From Mugil cephalus (taxonomy: Eukaryota; Chordata; Actinopteri; Mugiliformes; Mugilidae), in assembly GCF_022458985.1 (NCBI RefSeq), contig NC_061781.1, forward strand, positions 20,981,001-21,045,000: 64,000 bases of DNA. The letters run 5' to 3'. The position numbers and the translations under genes are program-made. The notes beneath the pieces are model-generated. The model saw only the letters and a list, made by a program, of their open reading frames with translations. It searched no databases and was not told the DNA's origin. Positions 36,494-49,489 of this stretch are shown piece after piece; the first letter of the stretch is position 1; each line of letters starts with the position of its first letter.

Positions 36494-36960
36494 CAGCCCC
36501 CTTCAAAAGTATTGGAACAACCAGGCAAAATCCTGTGTTTTTGTTGTTCACTGAAGACATTTGGGTTTAAGATCAAAAGATGAGTATGAGACGAGTTCAG
36601 AATGTCAGCTTTTATTTCCTGGTATTTACATCTAGATGTGTTAAAAAACTTTATCACTGTTTGTATTACACCACAGCATTTTTAGGTGAGCAAAATTAAT
36701 GGAACAAATAATTCTTAAGTAAATAATATTTAATATTTGGTGGCATAACCCTTGCTTGCAACCACTGCCTCAAGCCTGTGACCCATCGACATCACCAAAC
36801 TCTTGCATTCCTCATTTGTGATACTATTACAGGCTTCTAACACAGCTTCTTTCAGTTCTTGTTTGTTTCGGAGAGTTTCTCCTTTCAGCCTCCTCTTCAG
36901 GAGGTGAAATGCATGCTCAATTGGGTTAAGTCTTTTCAACTCATGTTTCACAAACACAGA
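36494..36960 (-). mobile_element. Tc1-like transposon, 3' half
   Basis: A terminal repeat CAGCCCCCTTCAAAAGTATT follows a TA at 36492. On the minus strand the frame encodes a Tc1 transposase C-terminus: LNPIEHAFHLLKRRLKGET and LVMSMGHRLEAVVASKGYA. The other half is missing; the element is cut off near 36,960. Confidence 0.8.
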
Positions 36961-37253
36961 AGACCACGTGGATTTATATTAATATAGTTTCTTTATTTTA
37001 GTGTACAATAAGTCAAAGACTCCCCAGTTTTACCAGAGAATGATGAAAGATCTTCATGAATCAATCAGTTTTTCCCTGTGGCCCTCAAACAGTGGAGCTG
37101 CCCCGTCAGATGGACTCCCCCCATTTGTATTAATGATTTATAGAAGTGTGGTGGTGGACACGAACAGTTCTGGTAATTGAAACTGAGTTGATAGGAAAAG
37201 TGTATGAAAATATCTTGATCCTGACCAAAATAATCTGAAACCTTCATCTAAAC

Positions 37254-38323
37254 CAGGCATGTCAAACATACGACCCGCGGGCCGGACCCGGCCCGTTGGG
37301 TCATTTAATCCGGCCCGGCATAAATTTCTGAGTATGTCAAAAATAGAAGCGAGTCTCTAGCTAATTTCTATTAAAAGTTGTGATTTTTTAAAATAAATAC
37401 AAACCAAATGCTCCCTCCGGCCGCTAGAGGGCAGTAAATGTGTAAAAGCGCTCACGTCAAGCATGCGGCACTGACACGAGTGAGTCACAGGAAATAAACA
37501 TTCGCAACGTGATGTGTCCAAGTAAAAATAAACCGGCAATCTTGCTTCACCATTGACCACTACTAAACAAGTTATCGGTCAACACACCCTTCCCAAAATG
37601 GCACTGTCAAAAAAAAAGAAGAGTGGACACGGAGTGCAGAGTTTTCCAGGAGAAATGGACCGAGAAGTATTTATTCACAGAAGTGAATGCAAAACCAGTG
37701 TGCTTGGTATGTAATCAGCAAGTTGCAGTGTTCAAAGAGTTTAATATTCGGCGCCACTCATCATAAAGACAAGTATGTCATATTAAAGACAATTAATATT
37801 GTGCAGTATATTCTCAGCTTCAGTAGGCCCAGCCTAGTAGTTTGATCTGATGTAGTCTAATCTTATTGCCCATGCACTGCTATAACTTTTTTATTTATTT
37901 ATTTATTTTATTTTATTTTGTATTTCTTTTTTCATTTATTTCAAAGCAGTATGACAATTAAGGCGAAAATATTTTTTTTATAGCTCCCACTTGAGTTTGT
38001 TTAGTGTGGTGAGTTGGTTCAGGTGTAAAACTGCATTCACTCAACTGTTAAAATAAACCAGTTGTTAACACATTCACGGCCAAACATGAAAAATAATTTT
38101 TTCCCCCATTGTTTTTGAATAAATGTGTTGTGCTTAGAAAAGATCCCTTGTCATCCGTGATTATAATATGTAGGGTAGGCTACAAATGTAGGCTGAATGA
38201 TAAAGCATAGTACTGAAAAACAAAGCTAAATATTTGGAGTTGACATTCTTTTGCTGATCCGGCCCACCTGAGAACAGAAAGTCTGGATCCGGCCCCAGAC
38301 CCAAACTGAGTTTGACATGCCTG
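37254..38323 (+). mobile_element. hAT transposon, internally deleted
   Basis: Ends CAGGCATGTCAAACATACG and its inverted partner (right end GAGTTTGACATGCCTG). The 8-bp target duplication ATCTAAAC is at 37246-37253 and 38324-38331. The interior near 37,598-37,770 retains the start of a transposase-like frame (LSKKKKSGH, then QEKWTEKYLF, KPVCLVCNQQ), broken by a frameshift. The rest of the transposase is missing. The pre-insertion sequence survives at 60,440-60,460. Confidence 0.9.
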
Positions 38324-38459
38324 ATCTAAACCAAACAACTCGCACAAATATTTCTAGAAAGATGGTTTAAGGCCACTCAACTAAGTAGGACACAGAAAAA
38401 TGCTAAATAAGACATAGAAAGTCTGATAAAAAATTTTTCTATTCTAAAGCACAATGATA

Positions 38460-39083
38460 CTTGCAATTGTTAGTTTATGAAAATTAGACTCAGAAGACAT
38501 CGATGGTGGTGAGGCCAGAAAACATTATAACATTCAGCAGGTCCAGAAAGACCGTAACACCTAGATAGAAACTCCTTATTGGACCTAAGCAGATAAACAT
38601 ATAAAGGTAAATAGTCTCCATTGCTCTGCAGCACCACCATCTGATACAGTGCATGTATGTCAAGTATGAAAGTTATTTTCTCAACCTCTGAGGCTGTGAC
38701 TTGTTTCTGAGGTGCTGAATAAAGTTTGCACAACACTGTGTGATAGAAGTGAGAGAAACAGGAACAAATGAGTAATGACTTTAAATTCATATCACGTCAC
38801 TTTCAAACACGTCTATATCAGTCACATCATGTATGATTCACTTTGACTCTTCTCTTCTGCTTGAGAAACATTTCAACTGTGGACGTCCTTTACTGACCTG
38901 AACAACTCTCACCATCTCTCACAATATTAGCCTCAGTTTTTGTGAAGCAGCAAATTGTTTTTCAGAAGATAACTGCACTGGTGTATTTTTCAGCTTTATT
39001 CCAACTGATTATTGTTTCAGACCTACCATGACCCCCCTACCTTGACCTTGCCTGCCTCTCTCATAAGTCCCTTAGTAGACTGT
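38460..39083. repeat. Segmental duplication, copy 2, with transmembrane pseudoexon
   Basis: Copy of 35,820-36,493. On the minus strand, about 38,490-38,605 is again a decayed lectin transmembrane exon, with TTAGGTCCAATAAGGAG at its start and a lost donor. No cytoplasmic or lectin exons accompany it. Confidence 0.65.
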
Positions 39084-39104
39084 ATATACCAGTCTACTAA
39101 GGGA
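39068..39104. repeat. Perfect 15-bp hairpin
   Basis: Arms TCCCTTAGTAGACTG and CAGTCTACTAAGGGA are exact reverse complements around a 7-base loop. The hairpin sits at the end of the segmental duplication copy. Confidence 0.9.
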
Positions 39105-39660
39105 GTGCCTGACAGGAGCCCGATGAAAATGTTTCACAGGGCCTTCATCAAAGCTGTCATTTCTTTCTCTGTCAATCGTTGGTTTTCTTTTTCTTTGTCT
39201 CCTCATCCTGCGTTTCATCTTCAGCTGTTTTTTTGTTTGTCTCCATGGTGTTTTCTCCTGGAGGCCGAGGAAAGCCATGTTTCCTCTTTTTTTTAGCAGT
39301 AGCTGATTTTATACACACACATTCTGTACACATTACTGTGTGTGAACAAATGGATGGGTCAAACAGCAGGACATAATTTTCCCTCAGGGGATCAATATAG
39401 TATGTCAAAATAAAAAAAAAAAATCAAATATTAACAAAAACTTGTGTCACTTCGCCTCTTCCTTATTTTTCTTCTCTAATTATACAATGTGTAAAATAGC
39501 CCCCCTCTAAATATTACATAACGTAGTGGTGAAATCCGATATTGCATGGTTGTTCGAAGGCAAGCCAAGCAGAGTTGGTGAAAAAAGAAGAATGATTAAC
39601 CAATCAGGTGAGGCTGTTTGGGATCGTCAACAGTCTTCAGCGGTGAGTCAAACACCAACT
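39105..39660. other. Unassigned spacer
   Basis: Low-complexity T-rich sequence with lysine-rich frames on the minus strand that arise from base composition. No gene recognised. Confidence 0.4.
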
Positions 39661-39679
39661 AGAAAAACATAATAGCTCA

Positions 39680-40090
39680 CATCATCCAGGATGACACTGA
39701 TAAAGAACTAAGTAGATGACACATCAGACATTTCCAACAAGTGCCAACTCACCGTCATAATCAGATACATTAATGAGAAATGCAGTTTGTAAGAACGTTT
39801 TCTTGGCTTTTATAATGTTAGCTTTGATAGCGATGCAAAAGCCATTACAACAACAGTGGTGATGAAAGCCATCGGAAACTACAGTCCTGCAGATAAACTC
39901 ATTTGACGTATGCCAGAGCAAGCTCCATGAGTGGACTGCATGGTGGCGTCCACGCTTTAGTAAAAGTGCACTGTCCCAGCGCGTTATTCATCCACTGCCG
40001 TGCTCACAAGCTAAATTTGGCACAAATAATATTCAAGAAGCAAAACTGGTGGATCGAGCTGTGCGTGTACCAGAGGGAAGCTTGAGGCAA
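39680..40090 (+). mobile_element. hAT transposase fragment
   Basis: Plus-strand translation near 39,915-40,030 gives SSMSGLHGGVHALVKVHCP, then IHCRAHKLNLA. These match the central region of hAT-type transposases (usually MSG...VHC.AH.LNL). The fragment is interrupted on both sides. Confidence 0.65.
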
Positions 40091-40091
40091 A

Positions 40092-40985
40092 CAGCTAAAG
40101 AACAGTTTTAGAGATGGTGCTAAACAAAACAAGTTACCTAAATATGTTGTTATAAGAGATATTGAAAATGATAATATGGAAGAGGTGGCAGTTTTAAAAA
40201 TTTCTTTGCAGATGTTGGTCCTGGTCTTGCAAAAACAAACAAAAAAAACATCCAGATGCAACATACAACAAAACACATGCAATAGTATGTATTCATCGAT
40301 CTCAAAAAAGCGTTTAATGCAATAACATAACATAACATACTGTTCAATAAACTGGAAAAATATGGGATTAGGGGACTGGTATTAGACTGGGTAAAGAGTT
40401 ATTTGGAAGAACAGCAGTGGTTGGTAATATTGGGTCATCACTGCTCTGGATATTTGGTGTGTGACATTGGTTGTGGCGTCCCCCAGGGGTCAGTATTAGG
40501 CCAGTCAAGACAGAAAACAGAAGCAGAACAGAAGACAAAAGCAATACAGAAAATGAAAACAAAGACTTTATAGTAATGACATGTGTAAAGTGGTTAAAGT
40601 TTGTCCATTTTGCACATGACAAAAATGGAAACATGAAAAAAATAAAAAATATGATATCATTAAATTTAAGAATAAGTTCATGTTTTTTGGTAAAGGCACA
40701 GTAAACACAAAGGTGTGAATAGAAATTGATGGGTTGAAATGGAAAGAGTACAACTAATTTCTAGGGGTTATAGTAGATGGCAGGCTAAGTTGGAAACCAA
40801 ACATCAACACAGCAATAAGGACTATTCAGGTCAATTAGTTGGAACACACTGATCCACTTTTTATATAATCAAAACTCCTGAAATTCACTGACATCGTATC
40901 TTATCAAACAGCAATTATCATGTATAAGTTCAAAAACAGACAACTACCAGAAAACAATCAAAAATATTTAGATTACCAGTGTCAG
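40092..40985 (+). mobile_element. LINE reverse-transcriptase fragment, copy 2
   Basis: Shares ATGGTGCTAAACAAAACAAG, the CATAA triplicate at 40,320-40,340 and CCCCCAGGGGTCAGTATTAG with copy 1. An internal part present in copy 1 is missing. Not coding. Confidence 0.75.
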
Positions 40986-40999
40986 AGTTCAAATTTTCA

Positions 41000-42360
41000 A
41001 CCAGTACAAGAAAGGATACAAGAATATACTGTTTAGTGGGTACAATGATGATTATTAATGATTATTGGTGATGATTTATTAATTGATATGGCATACTGAT
41101 GACACCTGTGGAATTGTGCGTATATTATACCTGATATTATAGGCAGTTGATTTGATTGAGGGGAGAAAAATAAATAGATAAAAAACTTAACCTTTCGGCC
41201 TTTTTGCAGAAAAACACCTATGTAGGACATACCCAAAATGACTTGAATGCTGTTCATGAACAGCTTGGAGCTCATGGATGTTCTTGGTCTCTTTTGAAAG
41301 CTAAGACTCTGAAGTTTCTATCACAGGAGTCAGAATCACCCTAAGTGGTATTGTTCTTGAGGAATCAAAGTCTAGGTGTATAACCAGGTGTTTCCAAACT
41401 GTGCCATTTGGACACATTTTGAATAAAAAGGCCATAACTTTTGAATGCTTTAATGTACAATCATAATCTTGGGCTCCACTGAAAGGTGGCACTTATTATA
41501 TTTTATAATCACAGTAATGGATACAGAGTTAGTGAAGTAAAGTCACATTTTTTGCATTGTTTGTAATTTGAGAATTACGCACAGACATCCAGCTCCAATA
41601 CGCACTGATCTATCTGCCAGTAAACCAAACTATTTAGGGGGCATGTTGTATATTACTGTTTAGAGCAGCTCATTGGCTACATGAAACGCTGTCATTTGCA
41701 AAGTTGGTTGCAATTTTTTCAGTCTGTGGATAAAAGAAGGGGGAAGGGGCTTCTTTCCAGTGCTGACTCTCATTGGCTTCTGAAGGCTGGTGACGGGACA
41801 AAGAAGCTCAGAAATGGTTCAATGAGGTGTCAATCAAAAGGTCAGAGTTTAGCTGCGATTTTTAAAAGTTAAACACTAGTAAAATTTAAGTTTATTTCTT
41901 TTAATAAAATGCGTAGATTGTGGCATATCTCCTTCTTCTTCCAAGACACTGAAACAGCTTTTCATGGATTTTTATGGAACTAAAAGTCGCTTTTAGACTG
42001 AAATTATGACTGAAATGGACAGTTTGAACCCTTATCGATACAAAAGGAGGGTTTTGACCTGGATAATATTTATTTGTTGGGTGGGTATGAGGCTTTTCCG
42101 GTGAGTTTATGCTTGTTTCTTGTTTTTATTGTTTTGAGCAAAATGTGTTGGTTGTGTCGGCTGTGTTGGTTGAATCCTCTAATGGCTTATATGAATGGAA
42201 TCAGAAGAAAACAAGCTTTCCAACGACCTATTACATACAGGATTTACTCAAACACAACTCGTGTAGAGATCTCTGATTTGTTCAAAAAACTGCTGCTGTC
42301 CCATATAGGCCCCAGCTGAAAACTGATGCCATGTTAAACCAGAAGTTCCCTGATACCATC
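41000..42360. repeat. Duplicated spacer, copy 2
   Basis: From 41,570 it follows 30,775 onward closely, and its end continues into the 3' flank of lectin C. The first part (41,000-41,560) resembles 51,240-51,560 of the third unit. Confidence 0.65.
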
Positions 42361-42672
42361 ATGCTATAGTTTGAAATGGAGCAGGACAGGAAAACTTGTC
42401 ATAAGTCAAGACAACTGTCTGATACTGAATATAAACAATGCAATGAATGCTTACATGAGTTTTGAACTCAGTTATTATACATGTGTGTAGGTGTTGGAGC
42501 AAAGCGATGCAACATTTACACATTTTGATCACATGCCATAATGATATCATTTAAAAACAAAAATCAAGCTGTGGATAATTAATTTGATGGAACACCTAAG
42601 TCGTAGATAGAAATAAAAAATATAACTCATTTGGATGCAGTATATAAACATTAAACACCGTGACCAGTAGAG

Positions 42673-45600
42673 TTATGGTATCTTTTCACAGACCCACGGC
42701 TGAGATGACGCACATGAAAGATCATTCCAAGAAGTGCTCTCATGAGTTCTGATATGAGCACAGTCTTCTTCACCATACTTTGGGACTCCACCTCCATTAT
42801 CAGGTTGATTTCTCTCCCACTTGCTGGAAGGTTAGTGAACAACAAAATCACTCCACTGTTAATCTTTGACAAACTAATCTTCTAGAAACAGTGTAAACAG
42901 TCAATCACAACCATCAGGGTGAAATGCTCATTGAAAAGTTCCTCTGCCCCACATACCCAAAGTCTCCATTCTCCAGCAACAATGTTATTTTTCCTTGGTT
43001 CTATCTACGATTGAGAGAAATATCCTCTAGAAGCTAAATAAAAGATAAAAACAGTAGACTTACTTCAGAGTCAGTGGAGTCCCATCAACCCATTTCCAGA
43101 TTCCTTCATCGTCTCTGTCATTCAAACCAATCCAAGTTGGTCTCTTGGTGAAGCCTGAGAGGAACGTCTGTTCAAAAGGAAGAAAAACATGTTTTACTTT
43201 TAAACCACAATCTACACTGCCTTGTCAAAAAAAACAAGTCACTACCTGGATTTAACCAAGCAAAGAGATAAGAGCATCATATTGGATAATTACTGCATGG
43301 GTGATTATCTTTCAACTGGAAACATGTTATTTAACTGCAACTGATGCAATGAGTAGCTTGTTAATCTGTTTAAGAAGGGTCAAATTATTGGCATGCATCA
43401 AGCAGAGAAAACATCTAAGGAGATTGAACCATAAACTACTCAAATTAGGTTAAAACTGTCCAACGCATTATGAAAAACTGAAAGGAGAGTGGGGAACCAT
43501 CATCTTCTAGGAAGAAATTTGGTCAAAAATACACCCTGACTGATCATGATGGTCATGGTGATCACTTACACATTTGGATGAAGTGATGACCCCATCATGT
43601 CTAGTGTCTACTGTACAAGCCTGTGGGTCAGTGTTATAATCTGGGGTTGCTGCAGTTGCTCAAGGTCAAGGTTCAGCAACATTATGTGACCAAAGAATGA
43701 GGTCAGCTGACTACCTGAATATACTAAATGACCTGGTTATTCCATCAATGGATTTTTCCCCCCTGATGCCATGGGCATATTCCAAGATGACACTGCCAGG
43801 ACTCATCTGGCTCAAGTTATGAAACAGTGATTCAGGGAGCATGGATGAATTAGCCACCACAGAGCCCAGACCTGAACCCCATTGAGAATGTTTGGGATGT
43901 ACTGGAGAAGGTTTTGAACAGTGGTCAGACTCCCCCATCATTAGTATAAGATCTTGGTAAAAAAAGAATGCAACACTGGATGGAAATAAATCTTGTAACA
44001 TTGCAGAAGCTTTTCATTGAAAGAATGGCGCTAAAGTCCAAAGAAATATTAGAGTGTGTGACCCTTTTTTTGGCCAGGCAGTGTAGAATGTAATTCTGAT
44101 ACAATCATAAAATATTTATAATGACATTTTATTTAAATGGAAAATGTGTTAAATATGGTAGTCTATGTCTGTAGCCAGACAGGCTTATAGATATTCAGTA
44201 CCTGTTCTTTAGAGCTGTCTATCACCACTAGATCTGCTCCTTTGTTTCTACAGTCTTGTCTGCCTTTATCCCAGGAACCAGACTTTCCAGAGAGGAAATA
44301 ACAGGAACAACTGAACAGTTTCCATCCTGCAGGACATGTTTTCTCTGGAAGTAAAAAAACATAAAAGAAGAGACATTACATATCAATCACTATATGGAGT
44401 TGTGAAGTTAGCTGTACCTGTTAATTGTACCTACTTCATGAGAAATCTCTATAGCCACTAGACTGAACCTCCTGTATTTGTTCATGAAGCCTTCTCATAG
44501 TAGGAGTAGCTGAATTCATTTCCTCTGATCATGGTACTGGTGGTCATATGAAAATATATCAATAATAAAGTATCTATTAGGTCTCAATGATAGCTATGTT
44601 CAGGGGCGATTCTAGGGTCAGATCTTTAGGGGTGGTTTAATATCAAACTACTATGTCACACAGCGAACATTTGGTTTAGAAAATAAAGAAAAGAAATTGC
44701 ATTTAAATGAGGAGATGAGGTAGGAACAATAAGTGCAAAACAAACCATAAAAATAGGAACCCTGCCTAAGAGACAACATCAATCTGTTCTTTGGTCTCTT
44801 CTTTTGGACTGAACAGACCCTGCAGACTCTTAGCAGGCAACCCCTAAAAATGTGCTAGACATGCCTATGGCTATTTTAAATTACAAGGGTGTTGTAATCG
44901 CTTCTTCAGTTTCTCAATAAAGCACATGTGTCTTATTGAGCAACCAGTGGATAAGATATTTAAAGACTCACTCATTTTAGTCAGGTTGGCGTTCAGCAGG
45001 TCTCTCTCTTCAGTCATTTTAGTCAGGTTGGTGTTCAGCAGGTCTCTCTGTTCAGTCATGGAGGAGAGTTTGTCATTGCTGGTCTGTAGGAGCTCAGTCA
45101 GGTTGTCTTTTATGGCCGAGAGCTCTACAGCTGAACCATGGACTGAGTTACGGTCTAAAATAGAACAATAAAAGAAAAGACAGTTTTCAGAAACACAAAT
45201 GGAATGACCCACAGAAAAATACATTGTGTAATTAATAAATTTCATTTAACTTTCTCTGTTTCCATAAATTAATGTCATCTCCTGTTTTAATTCAATTCAT
45301 ATCGACTTGACAGAAAACACTTCAGGACTGGTTCATGCAGTCTTTTAAATATCTAAACTCAATAGCAGAAGTGTAACTAGGTTTGATTTTATAGCATCAG
45401 TGGACGGAACCAATGCAACTGTCATTGGTTAAAAAAAAAAAAGTACAAATACTGTTATGTGACAGTGAAACTGCATCTGATTCGCTTTATTTTTTATAGT
45501 TTTCTACAAAAAAAAATTAAAATTAAAATGGTTCACGATATTTAAATTTTGAGGCTGTGCTTTCAAAGGAGTTTTTCAATTTGACGCTTTAGTGCTGATA

Positions 45601-45809
45601 CGATTAAAATATATTAGAAAATGAGTGTTAGAGGGTTCATTTGTGAAAACTAAACTCACAGTGGATCCCGAGGACGACGAGACCAACAAACAGAAAAACA
45701 CCCAACACTCCCAGAAAGACAGTGACGCCTAAACACGAACGCCTCTCAGAAATTCTTGGAGCTAAACAGAAAAATAAACATGAGACAGTACAAAAGTTGA
45801 AATGAAAAT

Positions 45810-45873
<64 letters not shown>

Positions 45874-45963
45874 TATCTCTATAAGTTTTTTCTTACCTGT
45901 GTTGGTTGAATGTCTTGTGTTGACAACTTTGACTTGTTCAGCGTTGACATAAATCTCCTCCAT
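42673..45963 (-). CDS. C-type lectin receptor C (CD209/KLR-like), intact
   Basis: Minus exons: 45963-45897, 45761-45660, 45154-44972, 44344-44202, 43167-43064, 42823-42673; in phase, 249 residues. The tail carries YVNA. The membrane exon encodes LGVTVFLGVLGVFLFVG and following residues. The neck exon has two 14-residue repeats (TEQRDLLNTNLTK and [13 protein letters not shown]) and is the shortest of the intact set. The lectin domain is complete: [51 protein letters not shown] and WVCEKIP. A QPD-type galactose-binding site is predicted from family knowledge. Intron 4 carries a Tc1 element with a 268-base internal deletion shared with D. The start codon is the only ATG in frame after the conserved upstream box. 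Confidence 0.87.
43215..44083 (+). mobile_element. Tc1-like transposon in lectin C intron
   Basis: Same element, orientation and TA-flanked site as in gene B, but 869 bases long. Sequence between CACATTTGG and ATGAAGTG is missing compared with the B copy. Confidence 0.85.
45808..45872. repeat. GT/AT compound microsatellite
   Basis: GT, AT and GT runs in the first intron of lectin C. Confidence 0.95.
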
Positions 45964-46080
45964 GGCTCATTCGAGTGCAGATTATTTCCTAAATGATCTC
46001 TGAACACCTGAAAAATCTGTGGTTTTTAGTTCATGCACTTTCATTTAGGAAGTCACATGCTTCTGACAAGACGAACATAG
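45964..46080 (-). promoter_or_regulatory. Lectin C upstream region
   Basis: GGAAGTCACATG at 46048-46059 lies 84 bases before the ATG, closer than in its relatives (120-131). Function inferred from recurrence. Confidence 0.55.
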
Positions 46081-46439
46081 ATGGCTGAGCTTGATGGTTA
46101 CACTAATGGTTATCTTGATTTAAATTACAAGTTCAAAAAATGTTCTTGATCTTGACATTGTGTACAGCCATGTTCATATATGTTTATCTCAAGATCCATA
46201 CAATGCTCAAGAGCTTAGCTGCTATAGTCTGTTACACCTATTAGAAATGTGTAACTGCATACTTTGAAATTTCTTTATAGCCATACCATACACGCACAAA
46301 CATATTTGTGTATAATAACAACTACTTATATTGGAGCAGTGTTGTACAATAGCAAAGTAAATTACTTTGTTACTGTACTGTACTCGATTTGAGTCGAGTG
46401 ACGTTGCTGGAGACAGAGACTGGGTTTCGGCCAGTGGCG

Positions 46440-46850
46440 ATATTCTCATTACTTTCAGCTTATGGCTCGAAAGGACAGAAATATTCGAGTGAAATACACT
46501 CTATACCCAGGCAACAAGTTTCTTTCAACTGCTGCGAAGTCAATGAGAAACCTGTCCAAGCATTTGTCAGCCCAGCATGGCAATACAAAACCTGCTCACC
46601 GGTCATCTGGAGGAGTCGATGAGATGACAGTTTTGAGAGGTTTAAGCACCTGGAGGACCTCCTCTGCCACTCTCACAACAGACAGAGTGAGGATGTCTTT
46701 GACATTTTTCTTCAGGGTCTTGTTGGTCACTGCAGAGTATATAGCTGCCTGCTGCTCCAGATAACGCTCCAACATATCATAAGTGGAGTTCCACCTTGTT
46801 GGGATATCATGCATGATCTTATGAGTAGGCAGCTTTAGCATTTCTTGCTT
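46440..46850. mobile_element. Rearranged hAT (ZBED-like) transposase fragments
   Basis: The plus strand (46,461-46,620) encodes a BED-finger-like segment: FLSTAAKSMRNLSKHLSAQH. The minus strand (46,841-46,600) encodes MHDIPTRWNSTYDMLERYLE and AEEVLQVLKPLKT from the central transposase. The two parts of one protein point towards each other, so the element was inverted internally. Confidence 0.75.
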
Positions 46851-47890
46851 TGTACATGCACATGAGCAGCTGTTGTCCTTTATTGGAGGTAGGAAACCAC
46901 CTTCCTGATCCTCCCAAGGATCAAAGATTATTTCGTCCTGGGCCCAGGCAAGACCGTCAGCTGGCCTGACAAGAATTCACACTACTTATCATTCAGTGGT
47001 GGTCAAACCAGAGGCTTTTTAAATAAGGATAGTGTGTACCCACTTCCTTGCATTGGCCAAACACTATTTTCCCAGGGATACAGGGGGCACCGTCGTCTAG
47101 GCCGCTTTAATGCACGGGCTTACCTGGGCTGAAGCCCAGGGGCCTATCAAGTTCAGGGGCCTATCGATGAGTTGGCAAAGTCGCATTGTTTTGTTACTTA
47201 TCGGGTTTTCTGTCAATCAAAAATACGCACGTTTGTGGCTGCTGTTTAATCCAAATTAACCCTTTGCTAAGACCCGCCCCGCAGCCCCCGCTCCCCTTGG
47301 TTACTGTTACTATGTGTACTACGCCTTGAGTGACAGTTGGAAAATGACGGGGGAAAAAGTGGTTTGCGAGAAGGAATATGGAAAAAGAGTTATTGAAGAG
47401 CAACTTTGCTATATCATCGAAGATTTTGTCTCAGTAGTAGCATTACATGAGTGATGTTAGCAGTTTGCAAATAAGCACCGAAGGGTTACAGTTTAATATA
47501 TGCTAAAAGGATTTAAGCAAGAAAGCACTACTCTCCCCGACACGACGCGGGATCACTTATATTTTATCGTCACTATATCGGTTGCATATCGGCTATCGTT
47601 ATCGGTCCAAAAATCCTTACGGATTTTGTATCCACTTATTTCAATTCTATATATAGTATATTGTGCTTTCCTGTCATATGATATAGTATGGCATTCCCAG
47701 TTTGGGATGAATAAAGTATGTCTGTCTGTCTATCCACCTGTCTATCTATGGTTTCACCCCCCTCAGACGCAGATCCAAGCCCACGTTAAATACTATAACA
47801 ACATGGCCTGAGAATGTGCTCTGTGAACTTCAGGACTGCCTGCAAAACATAGACTGGGACATATTTGAACTGACAGGGAGAAGATCTCCA
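46851..47890. other. Repeat-derived spacer
   Basis: Contains a GCCCAGGGGCCTATCAAG-type repeat near 47,100-47,200, a TGTCTGTCTGTCTATC run at 47,720 and a short LINE-like frame at 47,790-47,870 (WPENVLCELQDCLQNIDWD). No gene. Confidence 0.45.
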
Positions 47891-48150
47891 ATCTTGCTGT
47901 ACACTATATAATGACAATAAAGGGCATTCTGTTGTACTTTTGAGGAATAATTCCACCTCCATCTTTTTACAGTCTCTATCAACCACAGAAATCAAGTTCT
48001 TCTGCCCCCATGTGGCCGAAGTTCGAGTGTTCAGTGATGTATAAGTCCAGCAACAATATTATTGCATGGTAATATTTGCCATTGAGACAAATGTACAAAT
48101 GTACATGTGGATGTCAACACTGAACTGAAATGTAGGATTACTTCAAATTC
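47891..48150 (-). repeat. Inverted copy of the sequence after lectin E exon
   Basis: The reverse complement of this block matches 63,690-63,935, including CAGTTCAGT, TGTCTCAATGGCAAATATT and CACATGGGGGCAGAAGAAC. It is probably a relic of lectin-gene intron plus a repeat (TTTATTGTCATTATATAGTG). Confidence 0.6.
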
Positions 48151-48439
48151 ACTGGATCATCAATCTAATAACTTAACAAATAAAAGTTCGTAATGTAATG
48201 ATCGACTAATAATATAATATAAATCATGACCGCATAATATAATAATGGTTGCACATAATGTAACAATGTAATAACTTATTAGATTATGAGCCTTGATGGT
48301 TCCGTCCATAATATAATAACAGCTCATAATGTAGTAATGGCTCATATTGTGAGAAAACTGCTGCATTATCATAATCTATTGGTTTTAAATAGCGCTTTGT
48401 CAAAGACACTCACGTCACACTGCATTCATTTGCTCACTC

Positions 48440-48960
48440 TGGTCCAAAAAAGTTAACCGGTGACAAAGAGCACGCCTGGTGAAGTCCAATTCTCACTGGG
48501 AACAGGTCCGACGTACAGCTGGCTACACAGACCTAAATCACGCTCCTTTCATACAGGGACTGAATGGCAGCAAGGGGCCATCCACCCCATAGTCCTGGAG
48601 CACTCCCACAGGATGCCTCTGGTGTCATAAGCCTTCTCCAAATCCACAAAACACATGTGGACCGGTTGGGCGAACTCCACTAGCACTAACACGACATGGA
48701 CAGACTGTGACTCGCGCAGAAGTCCAATAAAAGAACACCGCTCAGGTACACATCAGGCAGGCCGTTCCTCCCAATCACACCCCTTCAGGTCACACTGTCA
48801 TTGCCCACGTGAGCGCTGAAGTCCCCAGTTAGGGTGCAGTCCAGCATCCATCCTTGGACCCATTCCTCTGACCGAAGGTGTAGCCTTTAAACGACCTTTT
48901 CCTCCGCCAGGGAGAACCCCGTAATGCAGACAGAGAGTCTGGGGCCAAACAAAAAGTCCA
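48440..48960 (-). mobile_element. LINE reverse-transcriptase fragment
   Basis: The minus-strand translation near 48,590-48,680 gives MCFVDLEKAYDTRGILWE, a typical FxDLEKAFD reverse transcriptase motif. Further degraded frames surround it. It is a different LINE family from the 29,330, 40,092 and 50,426 copies. Confidence 0.65.
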
Positions 48961-48984
48961 TCCCGTTATCCCATTATTACATTA

Positions 48985-49240
48985 TGAGTTGCTACATGCC
49001 TCTTGCCACACATCCAGGGCCAGTAGAACTTCAGGAGCACAGTATCCAGGTCTTTGAGTGGTCAGCTCATTCCCCGGACATGAGCAAACACAAGAATTTA
49101 AAACAATTAAAAGTAGTAACTCGGGAAGAATGGGACAAGATTATTCTTCAACACTGTGAAATGACAACACTGGGGAACATACCAGCCAGGATTAGAGCTC
49201 TACTGTGTGCTAATGTTGGGAGTACTAAATATTAATTTGG
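48985..49240 (+). mobile_element. Tc1-like transposase C-terminal fragment
   Basis: Plus-strand translation: VFEWSAHSPDMSKHKNLKQL, then TREEWDKIILQHCE and CANVGSTKY. This matches the end of Tc1 transposases ([12 protein letters not shown]..., GGxTKY). The catalytic NPIE part is missing. Confidence 0.65.
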
Positions 49241-49489
49241 TGTGATGGTTTATTTCTTTTTTGTTCAGTTTTGAGCACATTCTCTTTATTAGTTTTTCTT
49301 GTAAACATAAACAAAATAAATATAATTTCCCCACAAATGTTTTATGATAATATTTGAGATTGTGCAAAAGGATGTCTGAATACTTTTTTCCACCACTGTA
49401 TATGTGTATGTTGAGACTGAATCAATTCACGAGAATTATCTACTGAATGTCTGCCTCACTGAAATCTTGTGAAATTCTAATGACGGGGC

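Noticed and set aside
39072-39408. Lysine- and glutamate-rich minus-strand frames
   Set aside because: They arise from a T/C-rich low-complexity tract and look like no known protein.
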